This document shows positions 33,853-47,502 of a DNA stretch of 64,000 bases, piece by piece. The notes under the pieces are model-generated. The model did not search any database. It was not told the DNA's origin and worked only from the letters and a program-made list of their open reading frames with translations. Location of the stretch: contig NZ_JBDFMD010000001.1 of assembly GCF_047238105.1 (NCBI RefSeq), positions 2,852,001 through 2,916,000 on the forward strand. Reading direction: 5' to 3'. The stretch comes from Paenibacillus_D sp047238105. GTDB taxonomy: Bacteria > Bacillota > Bacilli > Paenibacillales > Paenibacillaceae. How positions within the stretch are numbered: position 1 is the first letter of the stretch; the number at the start of each line of letters is the position of its first letter. A program made the translations under genes and the position numbers.

Positions 33853-34791
33853 TTATTCATAATCGTCGATATCGTCTGCGATGGTCTCTGTAAGCTTGTT
33901 GGTAAATTGAAGCGCTGCGTTGTAGCCCATCCGCTTCAGACGATAGTTCATCGCGGCCACCTCGATGATGACAGCCAGGTTCCGACCAGGGCGGACCGGC
34001 ACGGTGATCAGCGGGACATCGGTGTCGATGATGCGTGTCGTCTCTTCGTCCAGACCGAGCCGATCATACTGCTTCTCCTGCTGCCAGTTCTCCAGCGTGA
34101 TAACGACACTGATCCGCTTGCTGCTCAGCACTGCACCTGCTCCGAATAACGTCATCACATTGATGATGCCCAGTCCCCGGATCTCGAGCAGATGCCGGAT
34201 CAGCTCCGGAGCCGCGCCATGCAGCTGGCCATCGGACATCTGCCGGATCTCGACCGCGTCATCGGCCACCAGACGATGGCCCCGCTTGACGAGCTCTAGC
34301 GCCGTCTCGCTCTTGCCGATGCCGCTGCTGCCTGTGATCAGCATCCCGATGCCGTAGATGTCTACCAGCACGCCGTGGATAGTGGCGGTCGGCGCCAGCC
34401 TCTTCTCGAGGAAATTGGTGATCCGGCTGATCAGGCTCGTCGTCGCCACCCCGCTGCGCAGCACCGGAATCTTCTTCTCCTCCGCCCGGTCCAGCAGCTC
34501 CTGCGGCGCGCTCAGTCCGCGGGTCACGATAATGCAAGGCGTCTCCGGATCGCACAGGCGCTCCAGCCGGTCCACGCGCTCCTCTGTGTCCAGCGTCTCC
34601 AGAAAGGCCAGTTCGGTCCGCCCCAGGATCTGTACGCGCTCATTGGGATGATAGTGAAAGTACCCGGCCATCTCCAGTCCGGGACGGTACAAGTCGTCTA
34701 CCGTTATGCCTCTCTTCAGTCCGTCTTCGCCTGCGAGCAGCTCCAGTTGGAATTGCTGGACCAGCTCCGACACCTTCACTCTTTTGGGCAT
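33853..34791 (-). CDS. hprK: HPr kinase/phosphorylase
   Basis: Phosphorylates HPr and Crh on Ser46 in response to fructose-1,6-bisphosphate and reverses the reaction, setting CcpA-dependent catabolite repression. The 312-residue product has Walker A TGSSGIGKSE at about residues 153-162 and the signature EIRGLGIINVMTLFG. It is first in hprK-lgt-ppaX-yvoF. Its probable substrate is the HPr/Crh protein at 15231. Confidence 0.98.
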   Translation of the reverse strand: MPKRVKVSELVQQFQLELLAGEDGLKRGITVDDLYRPGLEMAGYFHYHPNERVQILGRTELAFLETLDTEERVDRLERLCDPETPCIIVTRGLSAPQELLDRAEEKKIPVLRSGVATTSLISRITNFLEKRLAPTATIHGVLVDIYGIGMLITGSSGIGKSETALELVKRGHRLVADDAVEIRQMSDGQLHGAAPELIRHLLEIRGLGIINVMTLFGAGAVLSSKRISVVITLENWQQEKQYDRLGLDEETTRIIDTDVPLITVPVRPGRNLAVIIEVAAMNYRLKRMGYNAALQFTNKLTETIADDIDDYE

Positions 34792-34926
34792 GCCATGGCC
34801 TCCTTACGTCCGGACTTCGCCGGCTTTCGCATGTATTGCACATTTGACTCAATGTATCCATCGTATAGGAATTACACGCCGAAAGCAACCGATCCGCCTG
34901 CAGCTCAAACATAATAAAATAACTCC

Positions 34927-34968
34927 AAAAAAAATAAAAACAGCCGCCCGGTCATCCGGACAGCTGTT
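34927..34968 (-). terminator. terminator after the MsmX-type ATPase gene
   Basis: Interrupted stem AACAGC...CCGG-TCAT-CCGG...GCTGTT followed on the minus strand by TTTTTATTTTTTTT. A strong intrinsic terminator. Confidence 0.88.
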
Positions 34969-34989
34969 GATTATAAAATAAAGGGGGAA

Positions 34990-36111
34990 TTAGCTTTCGA
35001 ATACGTTCAGCTCAGTCGTCAGGTCGAACATATGAACTTTGTTCATGTCGATCGCCAGTTTAACAGTGATGCCGTCGGTTACTGTAGAGCGGCCATCCAC
35101 ACGAGCGATGACAGTCTCAGAGCCCACACCATTCAGGTAGAGATACTTCTCATGACCAAGGTTCTCGGATACTTCCACGTGCGCGTTGACCACGCTGTTA
35201 GGGGAAGCTTCGATGAAGACCGGCTCGTCATGGAAGTCCTCAGGACGGATGCCCATGATGGCTTCTTTGCCGACTAGACCTTTCTCGCGAATGATCTGTG
35301 CTCTGCCTTCAGTCAGAGCTACGTCGATGCCCGAAGTTTTGAAGCGGATCGCTCCGCCTTGCTCTGTCAGCGTCCCTTTGATGAAGTTCATGGAAGGGGC
35401 ACCGATAAAGCCGGCTACGAACATGTTCACCGGACGGTTGTACAGCTCTTCTGGCGAAGCTGTCTGCTGGATGAAGCCGTCTTTCATAACGACGATACGG
35501 TCACCCATCGTCATCGCTTCGATCTGGTCATGCGTTACGTAGATCGTAGTCGTCTCAAGACGCTTCGTCAGCTTACTGATCTCGGCGCGCATCTGACCAC
35601 GAAGCTTGGCATCCAAGTTGGAGAGCGGCTCATCCATGAGGAATACTTGCGGCTCACGAACGATCGCGCGGCCCAGGGCGACACGCTGACGCTGACCACC
35701 GGAGAGTGCTTTCGGCTTGCGGTCGAGCAAATGCTCGATATCGAGAATTTTGGCAGCATCGCGGACACGCTTGTCGATGTCTGCTTTTTTGAATTTGCGA
35801 AGTTTCAGACCAAATGCCATGTTCTGATACACGTTCATATGCGGGTACAAAGCGTAAGATTGGAATACCATCGCGATATCGCGGTCTTTAGGAGCGACAT
35901 CGTTAACCAGACGCTCGCCGATGAACAGCTTGCCTTCGGAGATTTCCTCAAGGCCGGCAATCATCCGCAGTGTGGTCGATTTACCGCAACCGGAAGGTCC
36001 GACGAGAACGAGGAATTCCTTGTCCTTGATGTCCAAGTTGAAGTCTGTTACCGAAGCTGTTTCAGAACCGGGATATTTTTTGAAAATGTGCTCTAAGCGT
36101 ACGCCTGCCAT
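34990..36111 (-). CDS. msmX: sugar ABC transporter ATP-binding protein (MsmX/UgpC type)
   Basis: Cytoplasmic ATPase shared by carbohydrate ABC importers. The 373-residue product has Walker A GPSGCGKST, Q-loop VFQSYALYPHM, signature LSGGQRQRVALGRAIV, Walker B VFLMDEPLSNLDA and the switch His in VTHDQIEAMT, then a C-terminal TOBE/OB regulatory region. No permease or binding-protein gene is adjacent, which fits a multi-purpose ATPase like Bacillus MsmX serving several transporters. It is transcribed alone. Confidence 0.92.
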   Translation of the reverse strand: MAGVRLEHIFKKYPGSETASVTDFNLDIKDKEFLVLVGPSGCGKSTTLRMIAGLEEISEGKLFIGERLVNDVAPKDRDIAMVFQSYALYPHMNVYQNMAFGLKLRKFKKADIDKRVRDAAKILDIEHLLDRKPKALSGGQRQRVALGRAIVREPQVFLMDEPLSNLDAKLRGQMRAEISKLTKRLETTTIYVTHDQIEAMTMGDRIVVMKDGFIQQTASPEELYNRPVNMFVAGFIGAPSMNFIKGTLTEQGGAIRFKTSGIDVALTEGRAQIIREKGLVGKEAIMGIRPEDFHDEPVFIEASPNSVVNAHVEVSENLGHEKYLYLNGVGSETVIARVDGRSTVTDGITVKLAIDMNKVHMFDLTTELNVFES

Positions 36112-36201
36112 TTTATTTCCCCCTAAGCATTTGGTTTACTTGTTACTATCTATCTTAGCTTAGTCCTGTGCAGATGACTATGCACATACTTTACAAAAAA
36201 A

Positions 36202-37326
36202 CTACTTTCTTTTCGTCACTTTATACAATAGCAATATAATCTTTACCAAAACGGCGTCCCGGAACAGCCGGACATCCAATCCGGTCTCCTGCTTCAGCTT
36301 GTCCAGCCTGTACAGCAGCGTGTTCCGATGAATATACAACTTTTTGGCCGTTTCGCTAACGTTGCAGTCCAGGCGGAAGAAGGTTTCCAGCGTCATCAGA
36401 ATCTCCGGCTCCAGCAGCACGTCCGAGCGGTTGATCAGCTGCTCCATGTACTCGGCTCTTCTCGATTCGGGGATGCTGTTCAGCAGACGCTCCAGATGAA
36501 GCATCCATGGCAGATGCACACTCTCCCCGACGTGGAATTTGCGTCCCAGGAATACCGTCTCCCGGAGCAGCGACGCCGTCTCCACGATCGCTTTGGCCGG
36601 ACTGATCGGCTCGCCTACCGCCAGATGGCACTCGCCCACCCATTCGCTTGCGAGCATGCCGTGCAGGCCGGAGCACATCGAAGCGAGCATCTCCAGCGGC
36701 GTTTCGTCCTCGCCTTCATTGCGATCTTCGCTCTCCGCTTCGCTGAGCAGCGCCATCGGCCCGAGGATCAGCCATTCCTGTTCCTTCAGCGGGATCAGCA
36801 TGACTTCTTCGATGAAAAAGGAGTTGAGCAGCTTCTCAAGCTCGGCATACGTATTGCGCAGACGCTCATGCTCACTGACCAGCAGGAAGGGAATCATATC
36901 CGAGAACAGCCGGCCGCCAAAGGTCAGCGCCTCCGGCACCTCCAGATCCAGTCGTCCATTATCCAACTGATAAGCAATCCATGAGCCCAACTCCTCTGCC
37001 TGCCGCTCCGCTTCCTGCTGCGCATGAGGAACGGCGGGCTTGACCGGCTTCATGTGCTCAATCGTCCAGCCGAGCAGCCGCCGCTCCGTCTCCGAGAGCG
37101 CGTCCTGCTCCAGCTCGATGACTTCGATATGCGCCCTCTCCATCCGTACAGCATACCAGATCCGCCCGCCCGCGATCTCCACGTTCGCTCCGGGCACTGC
37201 CTCGAGCGGCGTCTGCGCGCCCTGCTCCAGGCTTGCTTTGTTCCAGTCCTGCAGATCGATCCTCAAAACACGCAACGGGCTGTTCAGTATCTGCTCCAGT
37301 TGCTCTTTCCACTGCGCAGTGCTCAT
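36202..37326 (-). CDS. PucR/CdaR-type transcriptional regulator
   Basis: About 374 residues. The C-terminal 70 residues form the PucR-type helix-turn-helix: LETFFRLDCNVSETAKKLYI, then HRNTLLYRLDKLKQETGLD. The middle resembles the GGDEF-like domain of the CdaR family (ASEWVGECHLAVGEPISPAK). There is no recognisable sensor domain in the first 150 residues. The start is uncertain: ATG 37326 has GGAG eleven bases upstream, whereas ATG 37350 has none. Target genes are unknown; the neighbouring msmX hints at carbohydrate use, but this is only positional. Confidence 0.8.
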   Translation of the reverse strand: MSTAQWKEQLEQILNSPLRVLRIDLQDWNKASLEQGAQTPLEAVPGANVEIAGGRIWYAVRMERAHIEVIELEQDALSETERRLLGWTIEHMKPVKPAVPHAQQEAERQAEELGSWIAYQLDNGRLDLEVPEALTFGGRLFSDMIPFLLVSEHERLRNTYAELEKLLNSFFIEEVMLIPLKEQEWLILGPMALLSEAESEDRNEGEDETPLEMLASMCSGLHGMLASEWVGECHLAVGEPISPAKAIVETASLLRETVFLGRKFHVGESVHLPWMLHLERLLNSIPESRRAEYMEQLINRSDVLLEPEILMTLETFFRLDCNVSETAKKLYIHRNTLLYRLDKLKQETGLDVRLFRDAVLVKIILLLYKVTKRK

Positions 37327-37399
37327 GCTTTGCTGTGCTCCTATCCGCATTGCTCAGAATGCCCTTTTAGGCCATTGTAACACAAACAAAAGGCAGCTG

Positions 37400-40300
37400 T
37401 TAAACTGCACCGGCCGTCTCCCCGCCCATGGGGGCCGGGATCAGAAACGAGATCGTCGTCCCTTCTCCGGGCCGGCTGCTGATCATTAGTCCTTTGCCGT
37501 AACGCTGCTTCAGCCGGCGGTCGGTATTGTACAGGCCGATCCCCCGCTCAGGCGGCTGGTCGCTGCCGAGCAGGCGCACCACTTGTTCCTCTGTCATTCC
37601 TTTGCCGTCATCGGACACCGTAAGCACGCTGCCCTCCGGCCGGCGCTCCACCAGGATGCGCAGCGTCCCGCCGCGGGAGCGCTGCATCAGACCGTGGCGC
37701 ACCGCGTTCTCGACGAGCGGCTGGAGCGTAAGCGGCGGCAGCACGATCCCCATCGAATCGCCGGTCTCCATCACTACCGCGAGCCGCTCTCCGAACCGCT
37801 CCTGCTCGATGTAGAGATACGCTTGGACCAGCTGCAGCTCATGCGAGAGCGGCACAAGCTCCTTGGTGTTCAGGAAGTTGAAGCTGATCCGCAGGTACGA
37901 GGCAAAGGCATCGACCAGTTGCTGCATCTTCCGCAGATCGATATCGCTCAGCGCCATGATCGAGTTCAGCGTATTGAACAAAAAATGAGGTTGGATCTGG
38001 GCCTGCAGATAGGCAGCCTCCATCCGCATAGTCTCGTTAACCGACTGCTTGAGTGCCGTCAGCGACAGTACGCGATAACGCAGCTCCATCGCGTCGACCG
38101 GCTTGGTCACATAATCGTTGGCGCCGGCCCGGAACCCCGCTGATATATCCTCTGGCTGGCTGCGGGCGGTGAGCAGGAGGATCGGCAGTTCAAAGAGCTT
38201 GAAGCGCTCCCTGGCCAGCCTTGTCAATTCGTAACCGGACATCTCCGGCATCATGACATCGGCAATCAGGAGATCCCACGACTCGGAGGACAGTCGTTCC
38301 ACCGCCTCCTGAGCGCTTCTGGAGGTCTGGACCAAGCATTGATCAGTAGCAAGGAGCCCGACAATCACTTTCAGATTTACAGGGTCATCATCCACGGCCA
38401 GGATGCGCAGCGGTCCGGCGGATTTGGGAAGATCCCTGGTGCCCGTAGCCCGTTCGAGATCCATTGCCTTTACCAGCGCCGAGGTCAGCTCTGCCGAGGT
38501 CAGCTCTGCCGAGACCAGATCATCGTCGACAACTGCCGTCCGTGGAGCAGCCTTCCCGGACGACAGCGGTAACGTCACAGAGAAGACCGTACCTTCTCCA
38601 GGTGTCGACCTAACAGACATGTGGCCATCATGCAGCTCCACCAATTGCTTGGCAATATGCAACCCTAACCCGATTCCGCCGCTTGCTTGTCCCAGGCTGC
38701 CTTGTTCGTAACGGTCAAAGATCCGTGATTGCAGATCCTCATCCATCCCTCTTCCCGTATCCTCAATATGCAGGACAGCATATCGGCCTTTGACCTCCGC
38801 CGAGACGGCAATGACACCTTTTTCGGTATATTTGACCGCATTATGCAGCAGGTTGAACAGGACTTGTACCAGCCGCTTCTCGTCAGCATCGACGGGAGGA
38901 AAGTTTGGCGGCACAAGCATTTGGAATTGAATATGTTTATCATCCTTCATAAAAGAAAGCATATCCATCACACCAGCGCAAGCAGATTGCAGAAGTACAG
39001 GTTCACGCTCCAGCACGATCGCCCGATCCTGTAGCCGCACAGCATCCAATAGATCGCCAACCATATGCGACATACGACGGCTCAAGGTAACCAACAGCTC
39101 CATATCTTTGCGGCTTTGTTCGCCCATGGCGTGCTTTTCCTTGTCGGCGACCGTCTGTGCGATATTCATAATTCCGTGCAGCGGCGTCCGCAGCTCATGC
39201 GACGTGTTCGCCAGGAACTCGTCCTTTTGTTTGTCGGCAAGCTTCAGCTGTTCATTCAATCTGAGATTTTCTTCCCAGTTGCGGAAGTAGCGTTTGAACC
39301 AATAGGCCGAGAATCCCACAAGTGCGGCAATAATATCGACGGGATAATAAGTCCCCCGCACTTTCTCCAGATTGACGAAGACGCCCCACCCCGCACTGGA
39401 GACAATACCCAATCCGCCAAGCAGCAGATAGATCGCATCATCTTTATTCCGCATCAGCATCTTTACAATCAAAGCGATGACCCAGACGATCGGCAACAGA
39501 TACAAGAATAACATCGGGCGAAATTTGTCATAGACGTAATAGATCGAAGTTGCGTCGCTGACAATCACGAAGCCGCTAAAGAGCAAGAACAGGGTGATGT
39601 AGCACGAAAACAACCACCCGCGCTTCTGGCCAGAGAAGCTGAATGTCAACAGCAGCATAAAAAAACTTAACCCTACATAGGATAATAGCCTGATTTTAAA
39701 AGCCCACGTATAATTGAAGGGGAGCCACAACATCAACAGATTGTCATGGTCTGACACAATGGACAACCCTACCGTTACCATAAGAGCAAGGAACAACAAG
39801 AAAACAGGATTCCCTCGATTAAACATATACAGGATCCCTGCATACAAACCATGCAAGAGCATAACGACGAAAGCAATCAATTGGAAACCGATCGAATACA
39901 TACGCTCCGAATCAATCGTCGCCTGGCTCCCGAAACGAATCGGTTTTACAATCCCTCCTTTGTTGGGCTGCTCATAATTGGCCACGCGAACGATGAGCTC
40001 GATCACGGGACCAGGTTGGACAACAGTAGCCGTGTAAGTCACATTTCGTGGCCGGTACTCCTCCTCAGAGCTTGCGACCTGGCCGAACATCCCTTCCGGG
40101 GTCCCGTTGATCTCCAACTGCGAGGAGGCTTGGATCCCCTGAATCCACAGTCCGTATGGCTCGTCAAAATCACGATTGACTTGAATTATCAATCGATAGG
40201 TCCCCGAACCAAACGCATTCTCTTTCAACTCGCCGAAGCCTGCTTGCCACGTTCCCGGAACGGTTAGATAGCGCGGCGAAGGGGCTTCCGGCCCGGCCAA

Positions 40301-40531
40301 TTGTTCAGATGTAAGCAATTGCCCGGGATAGAACTCCCACTCGCCATCAAGATTAATCGAGGATTGGCCCCCAATGTCCCATTCCCGTAATTCCAGCACC
40401 CCTTGTTGTGCAAAGGGTTGCTCGGGAAGCTTGTTGTTTGTATACCAGATAAGCCGGAGGCTTCCAAGAATCAACACGAACAGCAGCAGCAACAGCAGAT
40501 TACGGATCGTATTTCTTTTATTCGACATCAT
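37400..40531 (-). CDS. hybrid sensor histidine kinase with two kinase modules (7TM-DISM receptor)
   Basis: A membrane receptor of about 1043 residues. Order: N-terminal helix (10-30); extracellular carbohydrate-binding-like 7TMR-DISM domain (about 50-215; WEFYPGQLL, VPGTWQ); seven transmembrane helices (225-430); HisKA with phospho-acceptor His near residue 446 (ANTSHELRTPLHGI) and its ATPase (NLLHNAVKY, GGIGLGLHIAKQ); a receiver near 710-820 with Asp in IADVMMPEM; then a LytS-type kinase (QIQPHFLFNTLNS near 848; LVENAVRHGL near 943). The Ala-Glu-Leu-Thr-Ser linker is duplicated at about 38470-38520. ATG 40531 lies just after the tRNA-operon terminator. No partner response regulator is adjacent. 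Confidence 0.9.
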   Translation of the reverse strand: MMSNKRNTIRNLLLLLLFVLILGSLRLIWYTNNKLPEQPFAQQGVLELREWDIGGQSSINLDGEWEFYPGQLLTSEQLAGPEAPSPRYLTVPGTWQAGFGELKENAFGSGTYRLIIQVNRDFDEPYGLWIQGIQASSQLEINGTPEGMFGQVASSEEEYRPRNVTYTATVVQPGPVIELIVRVANYEQPNKGGIVKPIRFGSQATIDSERMYSIGFQLIAFVVMLLHGLYAGILYMFNRGNPVFLLFLALMVTVGLSIVSDHDNLLMLWLPFNYTWAFKIRLLSYVGLSFFMLLLTFSFSGQKRGWLFSCYITLFLLFSGFVIVSDATSIYYVYDKFRPMLFLYLLPIVWVIALIVKMLMRNKDDAIYLLLGGLGIVSSAGWGVFVNLEKVRGTYYPVDIIAALVGFSAYWFKRYFRNWEENLRLNEQLKLADKQKDEFLANTSHELRTPLHGIMNIAQTVADKEKHAMGEQSRKDMELLVTLSRRMSHMVGDLLDAVRLQDRAIVLEREPVLLQSACAGVMDMLSFMKDDKHIQFQMLVPPNFPPVDADEKRLVQVLFNLLHNAVKYTEKGVIAVSAEVKGRYAVLHIEDTGRGMDEDLQSRIFDRYEQGSLGQASGGIGLGLHIAKQLVELHDGHMSVRSTPGEGTVFSVTLPLSSGKAAPRTAVVDDDLVSAELTSAELTSALVKAMDLERATGTRDLPKSAGPLRILAVDDDPVNLKVIVGLLATDQCLVQTSRSAQEAVERLSSESWDLLIADVMMPEMSGYELTRLARERFKLFELPILLLTARSQPEDISAGFRAGANDYVTKPVDAMELRYRVLSLTALKQSVNETMRMEAAYLQAQIQPHFLFNTLNSIMALSDIDLRKMQQLVDAFASYLRISFNFLNTKELVPLSHELQLVQAYLYIEQERFGERLAVVMETGDSMGIVLPPLTLQPLVENAVRHGLMQRSRGGTLRILVERRPEGSVLTVSDDGKGMTEEQVVRLLGSDQPPERGIGLYNTDRRLKQRYGKGLMISSRPGEGTTISFLIPAPMGGETAGAV

Positions 40532-40576
40532 GAGTTGTAGATTCGACACCTTTCGCACAAACCCTTTTTGCATACG

Positions 40577-40613
40577 AAAAAAGCTGTCTTTGCGGCACTC
40601 GCAAAAACAGCTT
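40577..40613 (-). terminator. terminator of the rRNA-tRNA operon
   Basis: Two-part stem AAGCTGT/ACAGCTT with inner TTTGCG/CGCAAA, followed by TTTTTT on the minus strand, just after tRNA-Lys. Confidence 0.88.
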
Positions 40614-40627
40614 CGATGTATTCCCGA

Positions 40628-40700
40628 TGAGCCATGAAGGGCTCGAACCTTCGACACCCTGATTAAAAGTCAGGTGCTCTACCAACTGAGCTAATGGCTC
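40628..40700 (-). tRNA. tRNA-Lys(TTT)
   Basis: 73 nt, no encoded CCA. Acceptor GAGCCAT/ATGGCTC, anticodon loop CTTTTAA with anticodon TTT. Last gene of the operon. Confidence 0.95.
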
Positions 40701-40717
40701 TTGTACTAAAAGAAAAC

Positions 40718-40802
40718 TGGTGGAGGATGATGGATTCGAACCACCGAACTCAGAGAGAGCAGATTTACAGTCTGCCGCGTTTAGCCACTTCGCTAATCCT
40801 CC
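40718..40802 (-). tRNA. tRNA-Tyr(GTA)
   Basis: 85 nt including encoded CCA, with the long variable arm expected of tRNA-Tyr. Anticodon loop CTGTAAA, anticodon GTA. Confidence 0.95.
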
Positions 40803-40811
40803 ATATGCAAA

Positions 40812-40887
<76 letters not shown>

Positions 40888-40901
40888 TTGCAAGGGTAAA
40901 A

Positions 40902-40978
40902 TGGCGGAGCTGACGGGATTCGAACCCGCGGTCTCCTGCGTGACAGGCAGGCATGTTAGGCCTCTACACCACAGCTCC
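40902..40978 (-). tRNA. tRNA-Asp(GTC)
   Basis: 77 nt with encoded CCA; acceptor GGAGCTG, anticodon loop CTGTCAC, anticodon GTC, discriminator G. Confidence 0.95.
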
Positions 40979-41006
40979 ATGAACGTAAAAGAAGGCAAAA
41001 AAAATA

Positions 41007-41082
41007 TGGTGGACGCTGAGGGGATCGAACCCCCGACCCTCTGCTTGTAAGGCAGATGCTCTCCCAGCTGAGCTAAGCGTCC
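41007..41082 (-). tRNA. tRNA-Val(TAC)
   Basis: 76 nt with encoded CCA; acceptor GGACGCT, anticodon loop CTTACAA, anticodon TAC. Confidence 0.95.
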
Positions 41083-41091
41083 TTATGTAGT

Positions 41092-41168
41092 TGGTAGCGG
41101 CAGAGGGGATCGAACCCCCGACCTCACGGGTATGAACCGTACGCTCTAGCCAGCTGAGCTATGCCGCC
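41092..41168 (-). tRNA. tRNA-Met(CAT), elongator type
   Basis: 77 nt with encoded CCA; acceptor GGCGGCA, anticodon loop TTCATAC, anticodon CAT. The body closely resembles Bacillus elongator tRNA-Met rather than the initiator. First tRNA after 23S rRNA. Confidence 0.93.
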
Positions 41169-41271
41169 ACATTACATAATGCTGCTTGTCCATACGAGCA
41201 GCGAGATCAGTGTCTTGCACACTGAAAACTGGATGCGAATCAAGCAAGGTAAGTCTTAGCTGAGGGTTTTA

Positions 41272-44194
<2,923 letters not shown>

Positions 44195-44226
44195 TTATTC
44201 GTTCCGTGTCTGTGGCTTCCGCGGTG

Positions 44227-44333
44227 CAGATTGTCCTTCCGATCGCTGTTGTTCTCCGATGTTTCTGAATGATCTCCTAACGGAGAACATCTGAGAACAA
44301 AGGCGAACGCTGCGCTTCTCCAGAACAATTCTG
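44227..44333. repeat. structured repeat core, copy c, in the 5S-23S spacer
   Basis: Same fold as the MITE-like cores, without the CAGGCTGTTGAAAAA ends. Outer stem CAGATTGT/ACAATTCTG, conserved GCTGTTGT, a long stem (TTCTCCGATGTT...AACATCTGAGAA) and conserved ACAAAGGCGAACGC. The stem bases differ from copies a and b on both sides, preserving pairing. Confidence 0.8.
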
Positions 44334-44530
44334 ACCTCTTCCAGCACACATCCACTTCACAATATGGTTTACTTACGAAGAGCTTTCTTCAAAAAAGAAA
44401 GACTTACTTCGTAAAAGTAAAACTATCCCAGCTAAAGGATGTTACTATGCTTTGTTTCGCTATCCAGTTTTCAAGGTGCAATTGGCGGTTCCTGTCTTTC
44501 GACAGAACCTTGATGCCTTATCGGCATCCG

Positions 44531-44647
44531 CTTGGCGACGTCCTACTCTCCCAGGACCCTGCGGTCCAAGTACCATCGGCGCTGAAGGGCTTAACGGCCG
44601 TGTTCGGGATGGGTACGCGTGGTTCCCCTTCGCCATTATCACCAAAC
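44531..44647 (-). rRNA. 5S ribosomal RNA
   Basis: About 117 nt on the minus strand. The 5' end is TTTGGTGATAATGGCGAAG, and CCGAACACGGCCGTTAAG and the 3' CTCCCAGG...GTAGGACG segments match Bacillales 5S rRNA. It is located between 16S (downstream of its 3' end by about 270 bases) and 23S, giving the order 16S-5S-23S. Confidence 0.95.
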
Positions 44648-44655
44648 GGATGTTT

Positions 44656-44836
44656 TTAGAGGTAATTCAAAAAGTTCGCTTTTGATCACGATGGAGTTCA
44701 GCTAAGCAGATTCGACATCGAATCTTGAATCCAGTCAGAACTTCCGGTGCTCACGTAGCTTAGGCTACGCTCCGCTCCTCATTTCCTCCTGGCTCCAACC
44801 TTCTCGGTGCTGAAAACCAACCTTTTTGAATGCTCA
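44656..44836. repeat. repeat family 2, long copy in the 16S-5S spacer
   Basis: About 180 bases with imperfect inverted ends GAGGTAATTCAAAAAG and CCTTTTTGAATGCTC. Inside are GCTTTTGATCAC on the left, GATTCGACATCGAATC, GTAGCTTAGGCTAC, and CTTCTCGGTGCTGAAAACC on the right. Shorter derivatives lie at 11619, 19691, about 27872 and 49870. Confidence 0.7.
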
Positions 44837-44913
44837 TGTTAGAAAGAGGGTTGCTCTTTCAAAACTGACAACGAGCGAGCTGTCTTTGTATCTCCTCTTC
44901 TACGAGAGGAGGT

Positions 44914-46480
<1,567 letters not shown>

Positions 46481-46620
46481 AAAGCTGATTGCTCATTACT
46501 TAAAGCTGGTATTACTTATCTGCAGCTCCGAAGAGCTACAGGACATTTCGCTCGTTGTTCAGTTTTCAAAGAACACTTGTTTCTTTCGTGTGCCGCCTGC
46601 CGTTCAGCGGCGACTTGATT

Positions 46621-46650
46621 AATATATCACAGACGCCTAGTTTATTGCAA
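46621..46650 (-). promoter_or_regulatory. candidate rRNA operon promoter
   Basis: TTGCAA (46645-46650), 18-base spacer, TATATT (46621-46626) on the minus strand, about 140 bases upstream of the 16S 5' end and just after the bofA terminator. Confidence 0.55.
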
Positions 46651-46659
46651 CCCCTAATT

Positions 46660-46700
46660 ATAAAAAATCGGGAACGGCCATTGGACCAATCCCGATCTTC
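46660..46700 (-). terminator. terminator after bofA
   Basis: Stem ATCGGGA/TCCCGAT, followed on the minus strand by TTTTTTA, 10 bases beyond the bofA stop. It isolates bofA from the rRNA promoter. Confidence 0.85.
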
Positions 46701-46710
46701 ATTCTTCCGT

Positions 46711-46974
46711 TTAGATAATCAGCCATTGCAATCCCAGCATCATACCGATCCCCGGCAACCCCAGCGCCACCACTACCGCAATCGTTGCCGGGTTGAGGGG
46801 TATATAAAAGCCTGAGATTAAACCAGAATAATTCAACAGATATAGCGCGACCGCCGCCACAGTCATGTGCAATGCAAAGCGTGTGAGCCACGACCAGGAC
46901 AACCTTCGTTTGACCAGTATGCCTGCCAGCAGCAAGGAAGAGACGATGAGCAGTGACCACCATATGATATTCAT
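46711..46974 (-). CDS. bofA: pro-sigma-K processing inhibitor BofA
   Basis: Mother-cell membrane protein that with SpoIVFA holds the SpoIVFB protease inactive until the forespore signals. The 87-residue product is largely hydrophobic (helices at about 3-20, 30-47 and 62-85) and has the family C-terminal pattern YIPLNPATIAVVVALGLPGI. Its ATG overlaps the yaaL stop (ATGA). The order recR-yaaL-bofA-rrn matches B. subtilis. Confidence 0.92.
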   Translation of the reverse strand: MNIIWWSLLIVSSLLLAGILVKRRLSWSWLTRFALHMTVAAVALYLLNYSGLISGFYIPLNPATIAVVVALGLPGIGMMLGLQWLII

Positions 46975-47246
46975 CCGGCTTCACTGCTCTTGAAGCCAGG
47001 CTTCGCAACCGACAACCTTTTCGCATGCCGCAGCAGCATCTCATAACGCTTCTCAGCCGCCTCGATCGCGAAGATGGCATAATCGATCTGGTCTTGGCCT
47101 TCCGCATACTCAAAATGCCGTGTCGCATTGACCCAATCCTGCTGTGCCTCCTGAATCTCTTGCAACAGCGACTCCGCCTGCTGATCGGCAGCCTCGCGTT
47201 CCTTGCCCTTCTCCCTCATCGAGCTCCAACGGTGCAACAGATCCAT
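46971..47246 (-). CDS. yaaL: YaaL-family protein
   Basis: A 91-residue soluble protein of unknown function, predicted mostly alpha-helical and charged (EIQEAQQDWVNATRHFEYAE, then IDYAIFAIEAAEKRYEMLLR), matching the small DUF2508/YaaL family found between recR and bofA. The start ATG 47244-47246 follows GGAGGG by eight bases; an earlier in-frame start lacks such a site. It is translationally coupled to bofA. Confidence 0.88.
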   Translation of the reverse strand: MDLLHRWSSMREKGKEREAADQQAESLLQEIQEAQQDWVNATRHFEYAEGQDQIDYAIFAIEAAEKRYEMLLRHAKRLSVAKPGFKSSEAG

Positions 47247-47502
47247 CCCTGCATCCCTCCCGCTTGTCCGGTTTACCTCTCCTGTTACCATTTTATAAAC
47301 CGGGGTCCACGCTTAGAACCGTTGGTGAAGAAAAGTGTATCCGATACTGGCGGACAGCGATCTGCGCCCCCTGCGGAAGGCAAGCGAAGGAAAGGAAGAG
47401 GAGCATCCCGAAACAGTACGACCGGCTGCTCTCCCCACATAAATGCGATTGGGGATTATGCAGTCAGGCCGGACGTCAAGGCGCAGAGAACCCACCGTCC
47501 CC

